Of a DNA stretch of 40,623 nt, positions 1 through 7,452 are shown one piece after another (the stretch's first letter is position 1; each line of letters opens with the position of its first letter). Under the pieces are notes generated by a model. That model did not search any database. It had not been told where the DNA came from and worked only from the letters and a program-made list of their open reading frames with translations. The position numbers and the translations under genes are program-made. The stretch lies in contig NZ_BMRG01000003.1 in the NCBI RefSeq assembly GCF_014648515.1, positions 705,719 through 746,341 of the forward strand, read 5' to 3'. This stretch comes from Saccharothrix coeruleofusca. Its GTDB lineage: Bacteria > Actinomycetota > Actinomycetes > Mycobacteriales > Pseudonocardiaceae.

Positions 1-1852
1 GCCCCGCGTGGGATGGGGTGGTGGTGTGCGGCACGGAGTGCGGCGAGCCCTGATGTGATGGGCCGGTGGCGGAAGGGCTCGTGTGCGAGGGGCCGGGGTA
101 AGGGGAACCGGCGTGGGAGGGGCCGTAGGAGGAAGGGCGCGGGCTTTCGGGTCCGCGTCCGCTGGAGACGCTGGAACCGAGGTCGCCACGGCTGCCGGGA
201 GTGCCGCTCCAGCCGCCTCCGCCGCCGGGCCTGGCACCGGGAGGCGAACCGGCGCCGGGCGAGCTGCCGGGGGAGTTGCCGCCGGGGGCGTGACCTGGCG
301 TCGGAGTGGGGGTACCGCCCTGCGGAGTGGTGTTCGGCGGAGCCGACGTGTGCGGCTGGTCGGCGCGCGGGGGAGTCGGGGGTGCCGCTGCGGTGGCGGA
401 GTGGGTCTGGTCCACCCGCGACGGACTCGGGGAAGGGCCTGGGGACGTGCTCGGCGAAGGCGAACCGGTGTTGCCGCTGTGCGGGGTCGGTGAGCCGCCA
501 CCGCTGTGCGGGCTGGGCTGTCCCATCGGCCCGCCGCGTTGTTCGCCCAGAGGGGCGCGGCCGGGTGAGGTGGGGTCGGGCGTGCTGCGCGGCGGTGGGG
601 TGTCGGTGTCCGGGCCGCCGGGGGTGTTGCCGGGGCCGGATCTGCCGCTGGGGGTGTGGTCGGCTTCCGGTGTGCGTCCGGTGCGGGGCGGGCCGCTCGT
701 CTCTGGTGCGGCGGGGGTGGTGGCCGAAGTGGTGGTGCTGCCGCTGCCGGGCCGGTCCGCCGAGGACGGCGTGGAGCCGGGCGCGTCGCGGTCACCGGGG
801 GAACTGCCGGACGGGGAGCTGCTCGATGGGGAGTTGCTGGATGGGGAGTTGCTGGATGGGGTGCTGCTGGATGGGGTGCTGCTGGATGGGGTGCTGCTGG
901 ATGGGGTGCTGCTGGTTGGACCGTTGTCGGAACCGCTGGGTGAGCCGCTGTCGGAGCCGCCGCGCGAGCCGGAGGGGGTGTCGATGTCGGCGCGGCCGGT
1001 CTGCAGGAACCCGCCGTGCCTGACGCTGCTGGGGCTGAGCACGTCCAGGCCGGTGGCCTTGCCCGCGAGCTTGCCCACCACCTTCATGACCTTCTCGAAG
1101 ACCTCGACCAGGCGCTTGAGCAGCGGCGAGACCTTCTTGATGGTGTTGAGCAGGTCTTGGATGAGCTTGGCGATCCTGGTCGCCCACTTCGAGATCGCGG
1201 TCACCGCCTGGGCGACGATCACCGGCGTGCCGAACCCCAGGGTGAACACCGCTTCCAGCACCCAGGCGATCAGCTTGCCCACCAGGTCGGCGATCAGGTC
1301 GCGCACCATCTCGCGCACGAACCCCACGACCATGCCCATCAGCCCGACCACGGTGCCCACCGACCCGGCCGCCGAGGCCGCCCCGGCCAGCGCGTCGCCG
1401 TGCACCTTGGAGTTGGCGGCGTACTGCTCGGCCGCCGCGCCGGTCCACCCCTCGGTGCCGGACTTGACCGCCGCAGCGTAGTCCTCGGCGATCTTGCCCA
1501 GCTCGGTGGCCACGTTGTTCCACGTGGTCGAGTAGGACTCGATCACCGGCGGGTCGCCCGCCAAGGAGTCCAGCATCTCCTTGAGCGGCTGCATGTGCTC
1601 CATCAGGAACGACGCCGCCGAGGACAGCAGCGTGCCGAACGGGTCGACCGCCATCGCGGCGGCGTCCGCGGCCAGGCCGACCATGCCCAGCCCGGCCTCG
1701 ACCCAGTTGCCGTCCTTGATGCCGTTGAAGGTGTCCATCGCCGACTCGGCGATGGAGATCCCCGTGGCCCAGCCGTTGTCCCCGGTGCCTGCGGTGAAGA
1801 ACGAGCCGGACTCCGCGGGCGGGGCGGCCACCAGGTCGTTCTCCGGCGGCAT
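1..1852 (-). CDS. WXG100/PPE-like type VII secretion substrate, partial (C-terminus off the left edge)
   Basis: The frame opens at the ATG at 1852 and stays open to base 1, giving at least 617 residues. The start overlaps the stop of the upstream gene by one base. Residues 1-290 form an Ala/Gly-rich helical domain with the WXG signature GWTGAAAEQYAA near residue 135, followed by long amphipathic and hydrophobic helices (VGTVVGLMGMVVGFV, LIADLVGKLIAWVLEAVF). This matches WXG100/PPE-like proteins exported by type VII secretion. From about residue 295 the chain becomes low-complexity, rich in Ser, Pro, Thr, Gly and His, with SSSTP repeats. In Pseudonocardiales such proteins often end in an effector or toxin domain, but here that end is outside the window, so the activity is unknown. 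It is the last gene of a three-gene minus-strand module. Confidence 0.85.
   Translation of the reverse strand, partial: MPPENDLVAAPPAESGSFFTAGTGDNGWATGISIAESAMDTFNGIKDGNWVEAGLGMVGLAADAAAMAVDPFGTLLSSAASFLMEHMQPLKEMLDSLAGDPPVIESYSTTWNNVATELGKIAEDYAAAVKSGTEGWTGAAAEQYAANSKVHGDALAGAASAAGSVGTVVGLMGMVVGFVREMVRDLIADLVGKLIAWVLEAVFTLGFGTPVIVAQAVTAISKWATRIAKLIQDLLNTIKKVSPLLKRLVEVFEKVMKVVGKLAGKATGLDVLSPSSVRHGGFLQTGRADIDTPSGSRGGSDSGSPSGSDNGPTSSTPSSSTPSSSTPSSSTPSSNSPSSNSPSSSSPSGSSPGDRDAPGSTPSSADRPGSGSTTTSATTPAAPETSGPPRTGRTPEADHTPSGRSGPGNTPGGPDTDTPPPRSTPDPTSPGRAPLGEQRGGPMGQPSPHSGGGSPTPHSGNTGSPSPSTSPGPSPSPSRVDQTHSATAAAPPTPPRADQPHTSAPPNTTPQGGTPTPTPGHAPGGNSPGSSPGAGSPPGARPGGGGGWSGTPGSRGDLGSSVSSGRGPESPRPSSYGPSHAGSPYPGPSHTSPSATGPSHQGSPHSVPHTTTPSHAG
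825..914. repeat. Six tandem 15-bp units coding SSxxP-type pentapeptides
   Basis: Six head-to-tail 15-bp units lie at 825, 840, 855, 870, 885 and 900; the last four are identical (GATGGGGTGCTGCTG). On the minus strand they read as S-S-T-P-S and S-S-N-S-P type units inside the disordered tail of the WXG100 protein. Because the unit is a multiple of three, copy number can change without breaking the frame. Confidence 0.9.
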
Positions 1853-2154
1853 CACTCACCGCCCTTGAAGCTGTCCCGGATGGACTCCTCCATCTCCCGG
1901 TACTGGCGCACGGTGTCCTGGACCGCCTTGCCCGCGGCCTCCATCGCCTCCACGGCGCCGCCCAGCGCGTCCAGGCCCCACTGCTCCACCGGGTCCAGCA
2001 TCATCCGGAACGGCTGGCAGATGATGCCGTAGGCGTCGGTGGGCATGCTCACCGTCCTGGCCGCGTCCACGGCGCCCTGCAAGCGGGAGCTCAGGTCGGC
2101 CAACTGCTTGCCGTGCGCCTCCAGCGTCTCGGCGACGATCTCGAAACCAGCCAC
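1852..2154 (-). CDS. EspC/WXG100-like small type VII secretion protein
   Basis: A 100-residue, almost entirely helical protein beginning MAGFEIVAETLEAHGKQL. Length and pattern (an N-terminal amphipathic helix, a central loop with DAYGIICQPF, and a C-terminal helix ending YREMEESIRDSFKGGE) fit the EspC-like group of ESX secretion-associated proteins, which pair with a larger WXG100/PPE partner. The stop (TGA) shares one base with the start of the downstream large WXG100 gene, so the two are translationally coupled and probably co-exported. No canonical WXG triplet is present, so the assignment rests on size, helical pattern and context. Confidence 0.75.
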   Translation of the reverse strand: MAGFEIVAETLEAHGKQLADLSSRLQGAVDAARTVSMPTDAYGIICQPFRMMLDPVEQWGLDALGGAVEAMEAAGKAVQDTVRQYREMEESIRDSFKGGE

Positions 2155-2174
2155 GTCATCCCCCGGAAGTCCTG

Positions 2175-2702
2175 TCAGGACAAGAACGATTGCCCGCCGA
2201 AGTCGTCGTCGTCATCGTGCCCGCGCGGCCTGGGCGGCGGGCGGCGCGTGGTCGGCGGTGGCGGCGGGGCGGGGTGGTCGTCCTCGATGCCGAACCGCAG
2301 CTCCCGGTTGACCGGCGGCGGCTCCTCCTCGGCGGGTGGCGCGGGGAAGTTCCGCTTCGCCTCGTCGAACAGCACGTTGGCCGTCTCGTCCCGGGTGCCG
2401 ATGGTCTCCACCATCGCCTGCCGCAGCAGCTCCGGGATGCGGGACTGGGCCTTTTGCAGCGTCCGCATCACCTCGGCGGAGACCTCGGCCATCCGCTTGT
2501 CGCGGGCTGACTCGGCGATCTCCAGGTGGGTCAGGATGCCGTTGGAGCCGATGGTGAGCCGGATCGCGCCGTCCCTGGACGCCTCGGTGATGGTCATGCC
2601 CCGCACGCGCGCCGCCATGTCCTGGTAGCGCTCGGCCTTCTGCTGGATGCTCTGCTGCCACTGCTGGAGCATCCGCTCGGACCCGGCGATGTCCTCGGGC
2701 AC
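2175..2702 (-). CDS. YbaB/EbfC family protein of a T7SS module
   Basis: A 175-residue protein. Residues 1-115 have the YbaB/EbfC layout: a helix with many Gln (MLQQWQQSIQQKAERYQDM), a beta section (MTITEASRDGAIRLTIGSNG) and a helix (EVMRTLQKAQSRIPELLRQA). The tail from about 120 is Pro-rich and ends in an Asp run (HDDDDDFGG). YbaB proteins bind DNA as nucleoid-associated dimers, but actinobacteria carry many copies beside WXG100 genes where the role is unclear. The GTG start is chosen because a purine-rich GGGGGGTGAGG lies just upstream. It is the first gene of the module, 20 bp ahead of the EspC-like gene. Confidence 0.8.
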   Translation of the reverse strand: MPEDIAGSERMLQQWQQSIQQKAERYQDMAARVRGMTITEASRDGAIRLTIGSNGILTHLEIAESARDKRMAEVSAEVMRTLQKAQSRIPELLRQAMVETIGTRDETANVLFDEAKRNFPAPPAEEEPPPVNRELRFGIEDDHPAPPPPPTTRRPPPRPRGHDDDDDFGGQSFLS

Positions 2703-2760
2703 GACGTCCTCACCCCCCTGATGACCGGTTCGTGCTCGTGAGGATGACGCAGCGGGGACG

Positions 2761-2816
2761 GGCCCGGTTCCGCACTCCGGTCAAATGCTCCGATCGGAGC
2801 AGCGCGGAACCGGGCC
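2761..2816. terminator. Nested inverted repeat, likely terminator of the FKBP gene
   Basis: A perfect 13-bp stem (2761-2773 with 2804-2816, GGCCCGGTTCCGC) encloses a perfect 16-bp palindrome TGCTCCGATCGGAGCA at 2786-2801. It lies 8 bp beyond the FKBP stop and 60 bp before the YbaB start on the same strand. The outer stem would act as a terminator; the inner palindrome could also be a protein site for the downstream module. Confidence 0.65.
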
Positions 2817-2823
2817 GCCCGGC

Positions 2824-3198
2824 TCAGCGCACGCCGAGCAGGTCCACCACGAAGACCAGCGTCTCGCCCGGCTTGATCACGCCGCCCGCGCCGCGGTCGC
2901 CGTAGCCCAGGTGCGGCGGGATGACCAGCTTGCGCCTGCCGCCGACCTTCATGCCCACCACGCCGCGGTCCCAGCCCGCGATGACGCGGCCACCGCCGAG
3001 CGGGAAGCTGAACGCCTCCCCGCGGTCCCAGGACGCGTCGAACTGCTTGCCCGTCGAGTGCGCCACCCCGACGTAGTGCACGTCGACGAACTGGCCGGGC
3101 GCCGCCTCGGGCCCGTCGCCGACGACCAGGTCCTCCACCACCAGGTCGGTGGGCGCGGGCCCCTGGTGCGGCTCGACCTCGGGCTTGCTCAGGGCCAT
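2824..3198 (-). CDS. FKBP-type peptidyl-prolyl cis-trans isomerase
   Basis: A 124-residue single-domain FKBP that catalyses cis-trans isomerisation of Xaa-Pro bonds. Family motifs are in order: VHYVG, GKQFDASWDRGEAFSFPLG, VIAGWDRGVVGMKVGG, RRKLVIPPHLGYGDRG and a final FVVDLLGV. The Trp of VIAGWD and the Tyr of GYG, which line the substrate pocket, are present. No signal peptide is visible, so it is probably cytoplasmic. The ATG at 3198 is preferred over the GTG five codons upstream because GAGGAG sits 7 bp before it. It is divergent from the trypsin gene across about 160 bp. Confidence 0.93.
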   Translation of the reverse strand: MALSKPEVEPHQGPAPTDLVVEDLVVGDGPEAAPGQFVDVHYVGVAHSTGKQFDASWDRGEAFSFPLGGGRVIAGWDRGVVGMKVGGRRKLVIPPHLGYGDRGAGGVIKPGETLVFVVDLLGVR

Positions 3199-3321
3199 CA
3201 CAACACTCCTCACGCGTCTGCAACGGGTCGAGGGGAGTCAACCACGTCCCCGTCAAGACGGCCGAATGGCCTACGACCACTGGATCTTGTGCGCGCCGTG
3301 GTGGCTCTGTTGCGCTGTGCA

Positions 3322-3339
3322 CACCCCCTCGCCGGGGTG
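3322..3339 (+). other. Small hairpin in the leader of the protease gene
   Basis: CACCCC (3322-3327) pairs with GGGGTG (3334-3339) around a 6-nt loop, 8 bp before the AAGGAG ribosome-binding site of the trypsin gene. It could influence mRNA stability or access to the site; this is inference only. Confidence 0.3.
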
Positions 3340-3359
3340 GACAACCGAAGGAGATGATC

Positions 3360-4166
3360 ATGGCGGAAACCCTGCGCCGCCTGCGGTCGTGGCTGGTGGT
3401 GCTCGGGGCCGCGCTGCTGCTGCCCGTCTCGGGCATCAGCGCGGCCTCGGCCCAGCCGACCACCGACAGCGGCGTCAGCCCGATGATCGTGGGCGGCACG
3501 CGCGCCAGCACCAGCCAGTACCCGTGGGTGGTCTACCTGGCCACCTCCAGCGGCTCGCAGTACTGCGGCGGAACCCTGGTCGCCCCGAACAAGGTCGTCA
3601 CCGCCGCCCACTGCACCGTGGGCGACTCGGCCTCGGCCGTGCGCGTGGTCGCGGGCCGCGACGACAAGAACTCCACCGCGGGCGTGGTCGCGCGGGTGAA
3701 CAAGATCTGGATCCACCCGAGCTACCGGACCGCGACCCAGGGCTACGACGTGTCGGTGCTCACGCTGGACCGCAACCTCAACTACGCCACCCTGCCGTTC
3801 GCCACCTCCGCCGACACCGGCCTGTACGCGGCGGGCACGTCCGCCACCATCCTGGGCTGGGGCACCACCTCCTCGGGCGGCTCGGCCTCGCGCTACCTGC
3901 TCAAGGCGAGCGTGCCGGTGGTCAGCAGCACCTCGTGCACCAGCTCCTACGGCACGAGCTACAAGTCCGCGCACATGGTGTGCGCCGGGTACACCCAGGG
4001 CGGCACCGACACCTGCCAGGGCGACTCGGGCGGTCCGCTGGTCGCGGGCGGCAAGCTGATCGGCATCACCTCGTGGGGCCAGGGCTGCGCGTCGGCGGGC
4101 TACCCCGGCGTCTACGCGCGGGTCTCGGCCTACGCGACCGAGATCCAGGCGCAGATCAACGCCTGA
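3360..4166 (+). CDS. Secreted trypsin-like serine protease (S1 family)
   Basis: A 268-residue secreted endopeptidase. It has an N-terminal signal peptide (Arg-rich start, hydrophobic core LVVLGAALLLPVSG, cleavage near ASAQ) and a short propeptide ending just before IVGGT, the classic activation site. The triad is His84 (TAAHC), Asp130 (YDVSVLTL) and Ser223 (GDSGGP). The residue six before the Ser is Asp, as in trypsin, predicting cleavage after Arg/Lys. Six cysteines fit three disulfides of Streptomyces-type trypsins. Two ATGs compete: 3354 abuts AAGGAG, while 3360 has a 6-bp spacer and is preferred. The gene is followed by a strong hairpin, so it is probably monocistronic. Confidence 0.95.
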   Translation: MAETLRRLRSWLVVLGAALLLPVSGISAASAQPTTDSGVSPMIVGGTRASTSQYPWVVYLATSSGSQYCGGTLVAPNKVVTAAHCTVGDSASAVRVVAGRDDKNSTAGVVARVNKIWIHPSYRTATQGYDVSVLTLDRNLNYATLPFATSADTGLYAAGTSATILGWGTTSSGGSASRYLLKASVPVVSSTSCTSSYGTSYKSAHMVCAGYTQGGTDTCQGDSGGPLVAGGKLIGITSWGQGCASAGYPGVYARVSAYATEIQAQINA

Positions 4167-4178
4167 CCGACCCCTGCC

Positions 4179-4213
4179 GCGCGCCGGGGGAGCACCGTGC
4201 TCCCCCGGCGCGC
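4179..4213. terminator. Strong 16-bp-stem terminator after the trypsin gene
   Basis: Perfect 16-bp arms (4179-4194 and 4198-4213) flank a 3-nt CCG loop, 13 bp after the trypsin stop, followed by AACGTTT. It lies between convergent genes and could work in both directions. Confidence 0.85.
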
Positions 4214-4288
4214 AACGTTTCCGGCTCCGTGCGGCGTCCACTCAGGACCGCGACTACGAGCCGAGCCAGGCGGGCGCGCGGACGCCCT

Positions 4289-5044
4289 TCAGCCGATCTC
4301 GGACTCGGTGAGCAGGCGGTGCGCCAGCACCGTGCCGCCCGCCATCGCCGCGGGCATCACCACCAGCGCCGCGAGCGGGATCAGGCACAGCAGGTACGCG
4401 GGCACGGCGAAGCCCAGCGTCAGCGCCCGGCGGCGGCGCAGCACCCGCCGCCGCACGTCCAGCGGCAACCCGCGCCGGGTGAACGGGATGCCGGTCAGCT
4501 CGACGGCCAGCAGGGAGGCGTTGACGCACACCGCGAGCACCGGCACCACGGTCTGCCCGATCAGCGGGATGAACCCGGCCAGGAACAGCGGGAACGCGCA
4601 CAGCAGCGCCAGACCCACCAGCAGCACCGCGTCGCGGGCGCCCACCGACGCCGACCGCCACCAGCTCACCCGCTCGGCCTCCGGCACACCGCCCAGCTCG
4701 GTGTCCTCGATGGTCTCGGCGATGTGCTCGTAGAAGGGGCCGCCCACCACCAGCGTGATCGCGGTGAACAGCAGCAGCCCCACCGCCAGGTAGGCGCCGA
4801 GGATGGACACCGCCGCCAGGAACCGCACCGCGGAGCGCAGCGGCGGATCCCACAGCTCGGCGAACGGGGTGACCCACACGGCCAGGTCGTCGACCCAGTA
4901 GCCCAGCGCCACCACGCTGCCGATCAGCAGCGCGGTCGTGACCACCGCCGGGACGGCGCCGATCAGCAGCAGCCGCGGCCTGCTGAAGACCAGGCCGAAG
5001 CCCCTGGCGAACAAGGCGATACCCGCGGTGAAGTCCCGAATCAC
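4289..5044 (-). CDS. EI24 domain integral membrane protein (CysZ-like)
   Basis: A 251-residue polytopic membrane protein beginning MIRDFTAGIALFARGFGLVF. It shows four to six hydrophobic segments (for example IGAVPAVVTTALLIGSVVAL, LAVGLLLFTAITLVVGG, LLVGLALLCAFPLFLAGFIP, FAVPAYLLCLIPLAALVVMP) and a basic stretch RRRVLRRRRALTLGF before the last pair. This is the layout of the EI24/CysZ family, whose E. coli member is a sulfate transporter; actinobacterial members have no assigned substrate. The GTG start has no strong Shine-Dalgarno, so the start is somewhat uncertain. The gene ends convergently with the trypsin gene. Confidence 0.8.
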   Translation of the reverse strand: MIRDFTAGIALFARGFGLVFSRPRLLLIGAVPAVVTTALLIGSVVALGYWVDDLAVWVTPFAELWDPPLRSAVRFLAAVSILGAYLAVGLLLFTAITLVVGGPFYEHIAETIEDTELGGVPEAERVSWWRSASVGARDAVLLVGLALLCAFPLFLAGFIPLIGQTVVPVLAVCVNASLLAVELTGIPFTRRGLPLDVRRRVLRRRRALTLGFAVPAYLLCLIPLAALVVMPAAMAGGTVLAHRLLTESEIG

Positions 5045-5140
5045 CGGCGGAGCATACCCAGCGCGGCACCGGTCCGACGTCGAGCGGCCGCGTCCCCTCG
5101 GCGGGGAACGCGGCCACCACGTCTGCTCCGGCGGGAGGCG

Positions 5141-5323
5141 TTAGCGCCGCCTGCGGAAGGCGAAGGAACGCGCGCCCGCCCCGACGCCCGCCAGGTGCAG
5201 CGCGACGCACAGCAGACCCGCCAGCATGAGCGTGCCGCCGTTGACGACCGCGCCGAGCGAGGCGTCGGCGAGGTCGAGCAGGAGGGCCAACCCGAAGATG
5301 ACCGCTGCGATGATCGCGAACAC
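5141..5323 (-). CDS. Small two-helix membrane protein, 60 aa
   Basis: A 60-residue hypothetical protein with two hydrophobic segments (IIAAVIFGLALLLDL and GTLMLAGLLCVALHLAGV) and a basic tail ending RSFAFRRRR, which predicts a cytoplasmic C-terminus. The GTG start is supported by AGGAGG a few bases upstream. I recognise no named domain. It stands alone, 97 bp upstream of the EI24 gene on the same strand. Confidence 0.7.
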   Translation of the reverse strand: MFAIIAAVIFGLALLLDLADASLGAVVNGGTLMLAGLLCVALHLAGVGAGARSFAFRRRR

Positions 5324-5366
5324 AGGAGCCTCCTAGGGAGTAGGTGACCTCCTGTTACCCGGCCGC

Positions 5367-5990
5367 TCAGTCCCCGAAGCGGGCATTCGGCCCAATTTCC
5401 AGGCCGAGGTAGGTCAGCGGGCCCGCGTTCGGCACGGCCAGCTCGTGGAAGCCCAGCCGGTCGTAGAAGGCGCGCGCCCCGGTGTTGACGCTGAGCATCC
5501 CCAGGTGCACACCGGGCACGCCCTTGTCCCGCAACGCGGTGAGGAACGCGTTCATCAGGGCCCGGCCGTGACCGGAGCGCTGGTGCTCGGGCAGCAGGTC
5601 GATGTGCAGGTGCGCCGGGTAAGCGGCCAGCTCCGGCACCACCATCCGCGCCGGGTCGTGCAGCAGCCCGATCATCACCTCGCTCGGCGAGGTGGGCTCG
5701 CCGGTCGGCGGCGGGTACCGGTCGGACACCCTGGGCAGCCACTGGTCCCGGAACGCCTTGACGAACGCCGCGGTGTCCGCGGTGCCCAGGACGTAGCCCA
5801 CCGCCCGCTCGCCGTCGTCGGCGACGAACGCCAGATCCGGCTCCAGGTAGGTGTACGGCCACGCGAAGATGCTGGGCATCAGCCGGTGGTCCGGGTAGAT
5901 GTGCCGGGAGTCGCCACCCGCGTCGGCGGTGCGGACGCAGATCTCGCCCACCGCCTCGTGATCGCTGTCCCGGTACGGCCTGATCCGCAC
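5367..5990 (-). CDS. GNAT family N-acetyltransferase
   Basis: A 207-residue GNAT protein that would transfer an acetyl group from acetyl-CoA to an unknown amine. It starts VRIRPYRDSDHEAVGEIC, the typical first strand and helix of the fold. The acetyl-CoA-binding motif A is HLHIDLLPEHQRSGHGRALM, followed by the motif B region VNTGARAFYDRLGFHEL. The GTG start at 5990 has AGGAGG upstream. It lies 2 bp after the DUF309 stop, so the two form an operon. A roughly 60-residue insertion before motif A is typical of the OGA-like acetyltransferase branch. Confidence 0.88.
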   Translation of the reverse strand: MRIRPYRDSDHEAVGEICVRTADAGGDSRHIYPDHRLMPSIFAWPYTYLEPDLAFVADDGERAVGYVLGTADTAAFVKAFRDQWLPRVSDRYPPPTGEPTSPSEVMIGLLHDPARMVVPELAAYPAHLHIDLLPEHQRSGHGRALMNAFLTALRDKGVPGVHLGMLSVNTGARAFYDRLGFHELAVPNAGPLTYLGLEIGPNARFGD

Positions 5991-5992
5991 GG

Positions 5993-6439
5993 CTACCCCC
6001 TCCTCAGCCGGGGAACCCCGGTCGACCCCCCGGAAACCCACGCCACCAGCCCCGCCACGTCCACGCCGTGCGGCGGGTCCTCGCGGTAGGGCTCGATGTT
6101 GCGCGCGCCGCGGCTGAGCAGCGCGTCGGCACCCCTGGGGTTGCCGCGCGCGACGTGGGTCAGCCCCACGGCCAGCTGCGCCAGGCCGCGCCACAGCTCG
6201 CGCTCCGGCTCGGGGGCCGCCTTCCAGGCATCCTCCAGCACCTCGTGCGCGTGGAACGGCTTGCCCTCGTCGAGCAGCCGCTGCGCCTCGGCGAGCGCTT
6301 CGGCCGGTGCGCGCGGCACGCCCTCGGGCTGGCGCTCGACACCGGCAGCGCCGTAGGGCAGGGGGCGGCCGAGGCCGTCGCGCGGGCGCGCGTTGCGGGC
6401 GCGACCGGCCTCGTCGCGGTCTCGCGGGCTGTCCTCCAC
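5993..6439 (-). CDS. DUF309 domain protein
   Basis: A 148-residue protein. The N-terminal 45 residues are charged and poorly conserved (EDSPRDRDEAGRARNARP). From about residue 50 it matches DUF309, with the family signature GKPFHAHEVLEDAWKAAP followed by LWRGLAQLAVGLTHVARGN. The family is an all-helical, probably metal-binding or ligand-binding domain of unknown function. It sits 2 bp ahead of the GNAT gene and probably shares its transcript. The GTG start lies inside an inverted repeat and lacks a clear ribosome-binding site; an internal start before PRAPAEAL is possible. Confidence 0.8.
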   Translation of the reverse strand: MEDSPRDRDEAGRARNARPRDGLGRPLPYGAAGVERQPEGVPRAPAEALAEAQRLLDEGKPFHAHEVLEDAWKAAPEPERELWRGLAQLAVGLTHVARGNPRGADALLSRGARNIEPYREDPPHGVDVAGLVAWVSGGSTGVPRLRRG

Positions 6440-6468
6440 GGTGTGATCGTGTCACGGAGGACAGCCCG
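6425..6468. terminator. Inverted repeat overlapping the DUF309 start
   Basis: Perfect 13-bp arms (6425-6437 CGGGCTGTCCTCC and 6456-6468) with an 18-bp loop lie between the VOC stop and the DUF309 start. The left arm covers the first codons of DUF309. It may terminate the VOC transcript, or regulate DUF309 as an operator or RNA hairpin. Confidence 0.5.
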
Positions 6469-6511
6469 GCGCACCGCCGCTGTCGATCACGTCGTTGATC
6501 AGCGCCGTTGA

Positions 6512-6925
6512 TCAGCGCTTGAGCGGGGCGGCGAACCGCAGGTGGTTGCCGGACGGGTCGCGGAACGCGCAGTCCCGCACCCCGTAGGGCTGCTCGACCG
6601 GCTCCTGCATGACCTCGGCCCCGCTCGCGCGGGCCTTCTCGAAGAACGCGTCGCAGTCGTCCACGGCGAAGATCACCGCGCTGAGCGAGCCCTTGGCCAG
6701 CAGGTTCCCCAACGCCTCCGCGTCGGCGGGGGCGCGGCCCACCGTGACGTCCTCCAGCACGATCTGCACGTCGGGCTGGTCGGCGGGACCGAGGCTGAGC
6801 CAGCGGTAGCCGTTGTCCATGGTCACGTCGACGCAGGGCACGAGGCCGACCACGTCGCGGTAGAAGGCCAGTGCCTCGTCCTGGTCGTGGACCTGGATGA
6901 TGGTGTGCGACAACTTGATGGTCAT
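6512..6925 (-). CDS. VOC family (glyoxalase/bleomycin-resistance fold) protein
   Basis: A 137-residue vicinal-oxygen-chelate protein with two beta-alpha-beta-beta-beta halves. The first begins KLSHTIIQVHDQDEALAFYRD, the second has SAVIFAVDDCDAFFEKARA and ends with VRDCAFRDPSGNHLRFAAP. The metal-ligand positions His8 and the late Asn/His (DPSGNHL) region are kept, but which residues bind metal cannot be settled here. The substrate is unknown. It lies 23 bp downstream of an AraC regulator, a common pairing in which the VOC gene is the regulated partner. Confidence 0.88.
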   Translation of the reverse strand: MTIKLSHTIIQVHDQDEALAFYRDVVGLVPCVDVTMDNGYRWLSLGPADQPDVQIVLEDVTVGRAPADAEALGNLLAKGSLSAVIFAVDDCDAFFEKARASGAEVMQEPVEQPYGVRDCAFRDPSGNHLRFAAPLKR

Positions 6926-6948
6926 GCCGCCGACGGTAGGGGCGGCGC

Positions 6949-7359
6949 TCAGGAGCCCGCTTCTCGAAATCTGCTCGGTCTGGTGGCGACCTTGGCGCAG
7001 CAGGCGGGCACCACCGCGACGTCGTCGTGGTAGCGCGCCCGGTAAGCGCTGGGCGGCTCCCCCACCAGTTCGGTGAAGCGCGAGCTGAACGAGCCCAGCG
7101 AGGTGCAGCCGACCGCCAGGCAGACCTCGGTGACGGTGAGGTCGCCCCGGCGCAGCAACGCCTTCGCGCGCTCGATGCGCCGGGTCATCAGGTAGTTGTA
7201 CGGCGTCTCGCCGTAGGCGGCCTTGAACTGGCGGGCGAAGTGCGATGGCGACATCAGCGCGGTCCGGGCCATGGCGGGCACGTCCAACGGCCTGGCGTAC
7301 TCCCGGTCCATCAGGTCGCGGGCCCGCCGCAGGTGGGCCAGCTCCTCGCGCGTCACCAC
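6949..7359 (-). CDS. AraC family transcriptional regulator
   Basis: A short regulator of about 136 residues made of an AraC DNA-binding domain only. The first helix-turn-helix is RPLDVPAMARTALMSPSHFARQFK, and the second is DLTVTEVCLAVGCTSLGSFSSRF followed by the family signature FTELVGEPPSAYR. No cupin or other effector domain is present. The GTG at 7359 is chosen because a CATGAT -10-like hexamer lies 6 bp before it, which suggests a leaderless message; an ATG at 7374 is the alternative. It precedes the VOC gene on the same strand and is divergent from the ADP-ribosylglycohydrolase. Confidence 0.87.
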   Translation of the reverse strand: MVTREELAHLRRARDLMDREYARPLDVPAMARTALMSPSHFARQFKAAYGETPYNYLMTRRIERAKALLRRGDLTVTEVCLAVGCTSLGSFSSRFTELVGEPPSAYRARYHDDVAVVPACCAKVATRPSRFREAGS

Positions 7360-7452
7360 GGGATCATGGCACACGGGCGGTCATTCGCACGCCCGATTCC
7401 GCCGGGTGCGGCAGAATCCCCGTCCGCGCGCGGACGAGCGGCACGGGGGCTG

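Noticed and set aside
13-1023. Long plus-strand frames at the left edge rich in Arg, Gly and Cys
   Set aside because: They are shadows of the minus-strand Pro/Ser/Gly-rich WXG100 tail; no domain, no ribosome site and abnormal composition.
3149-5347. A 732-codon plus-strand frame across the trypsin and EI24 genes
   Set aside because: It overlaps a complete protease in another frame and has shadow-like composition.
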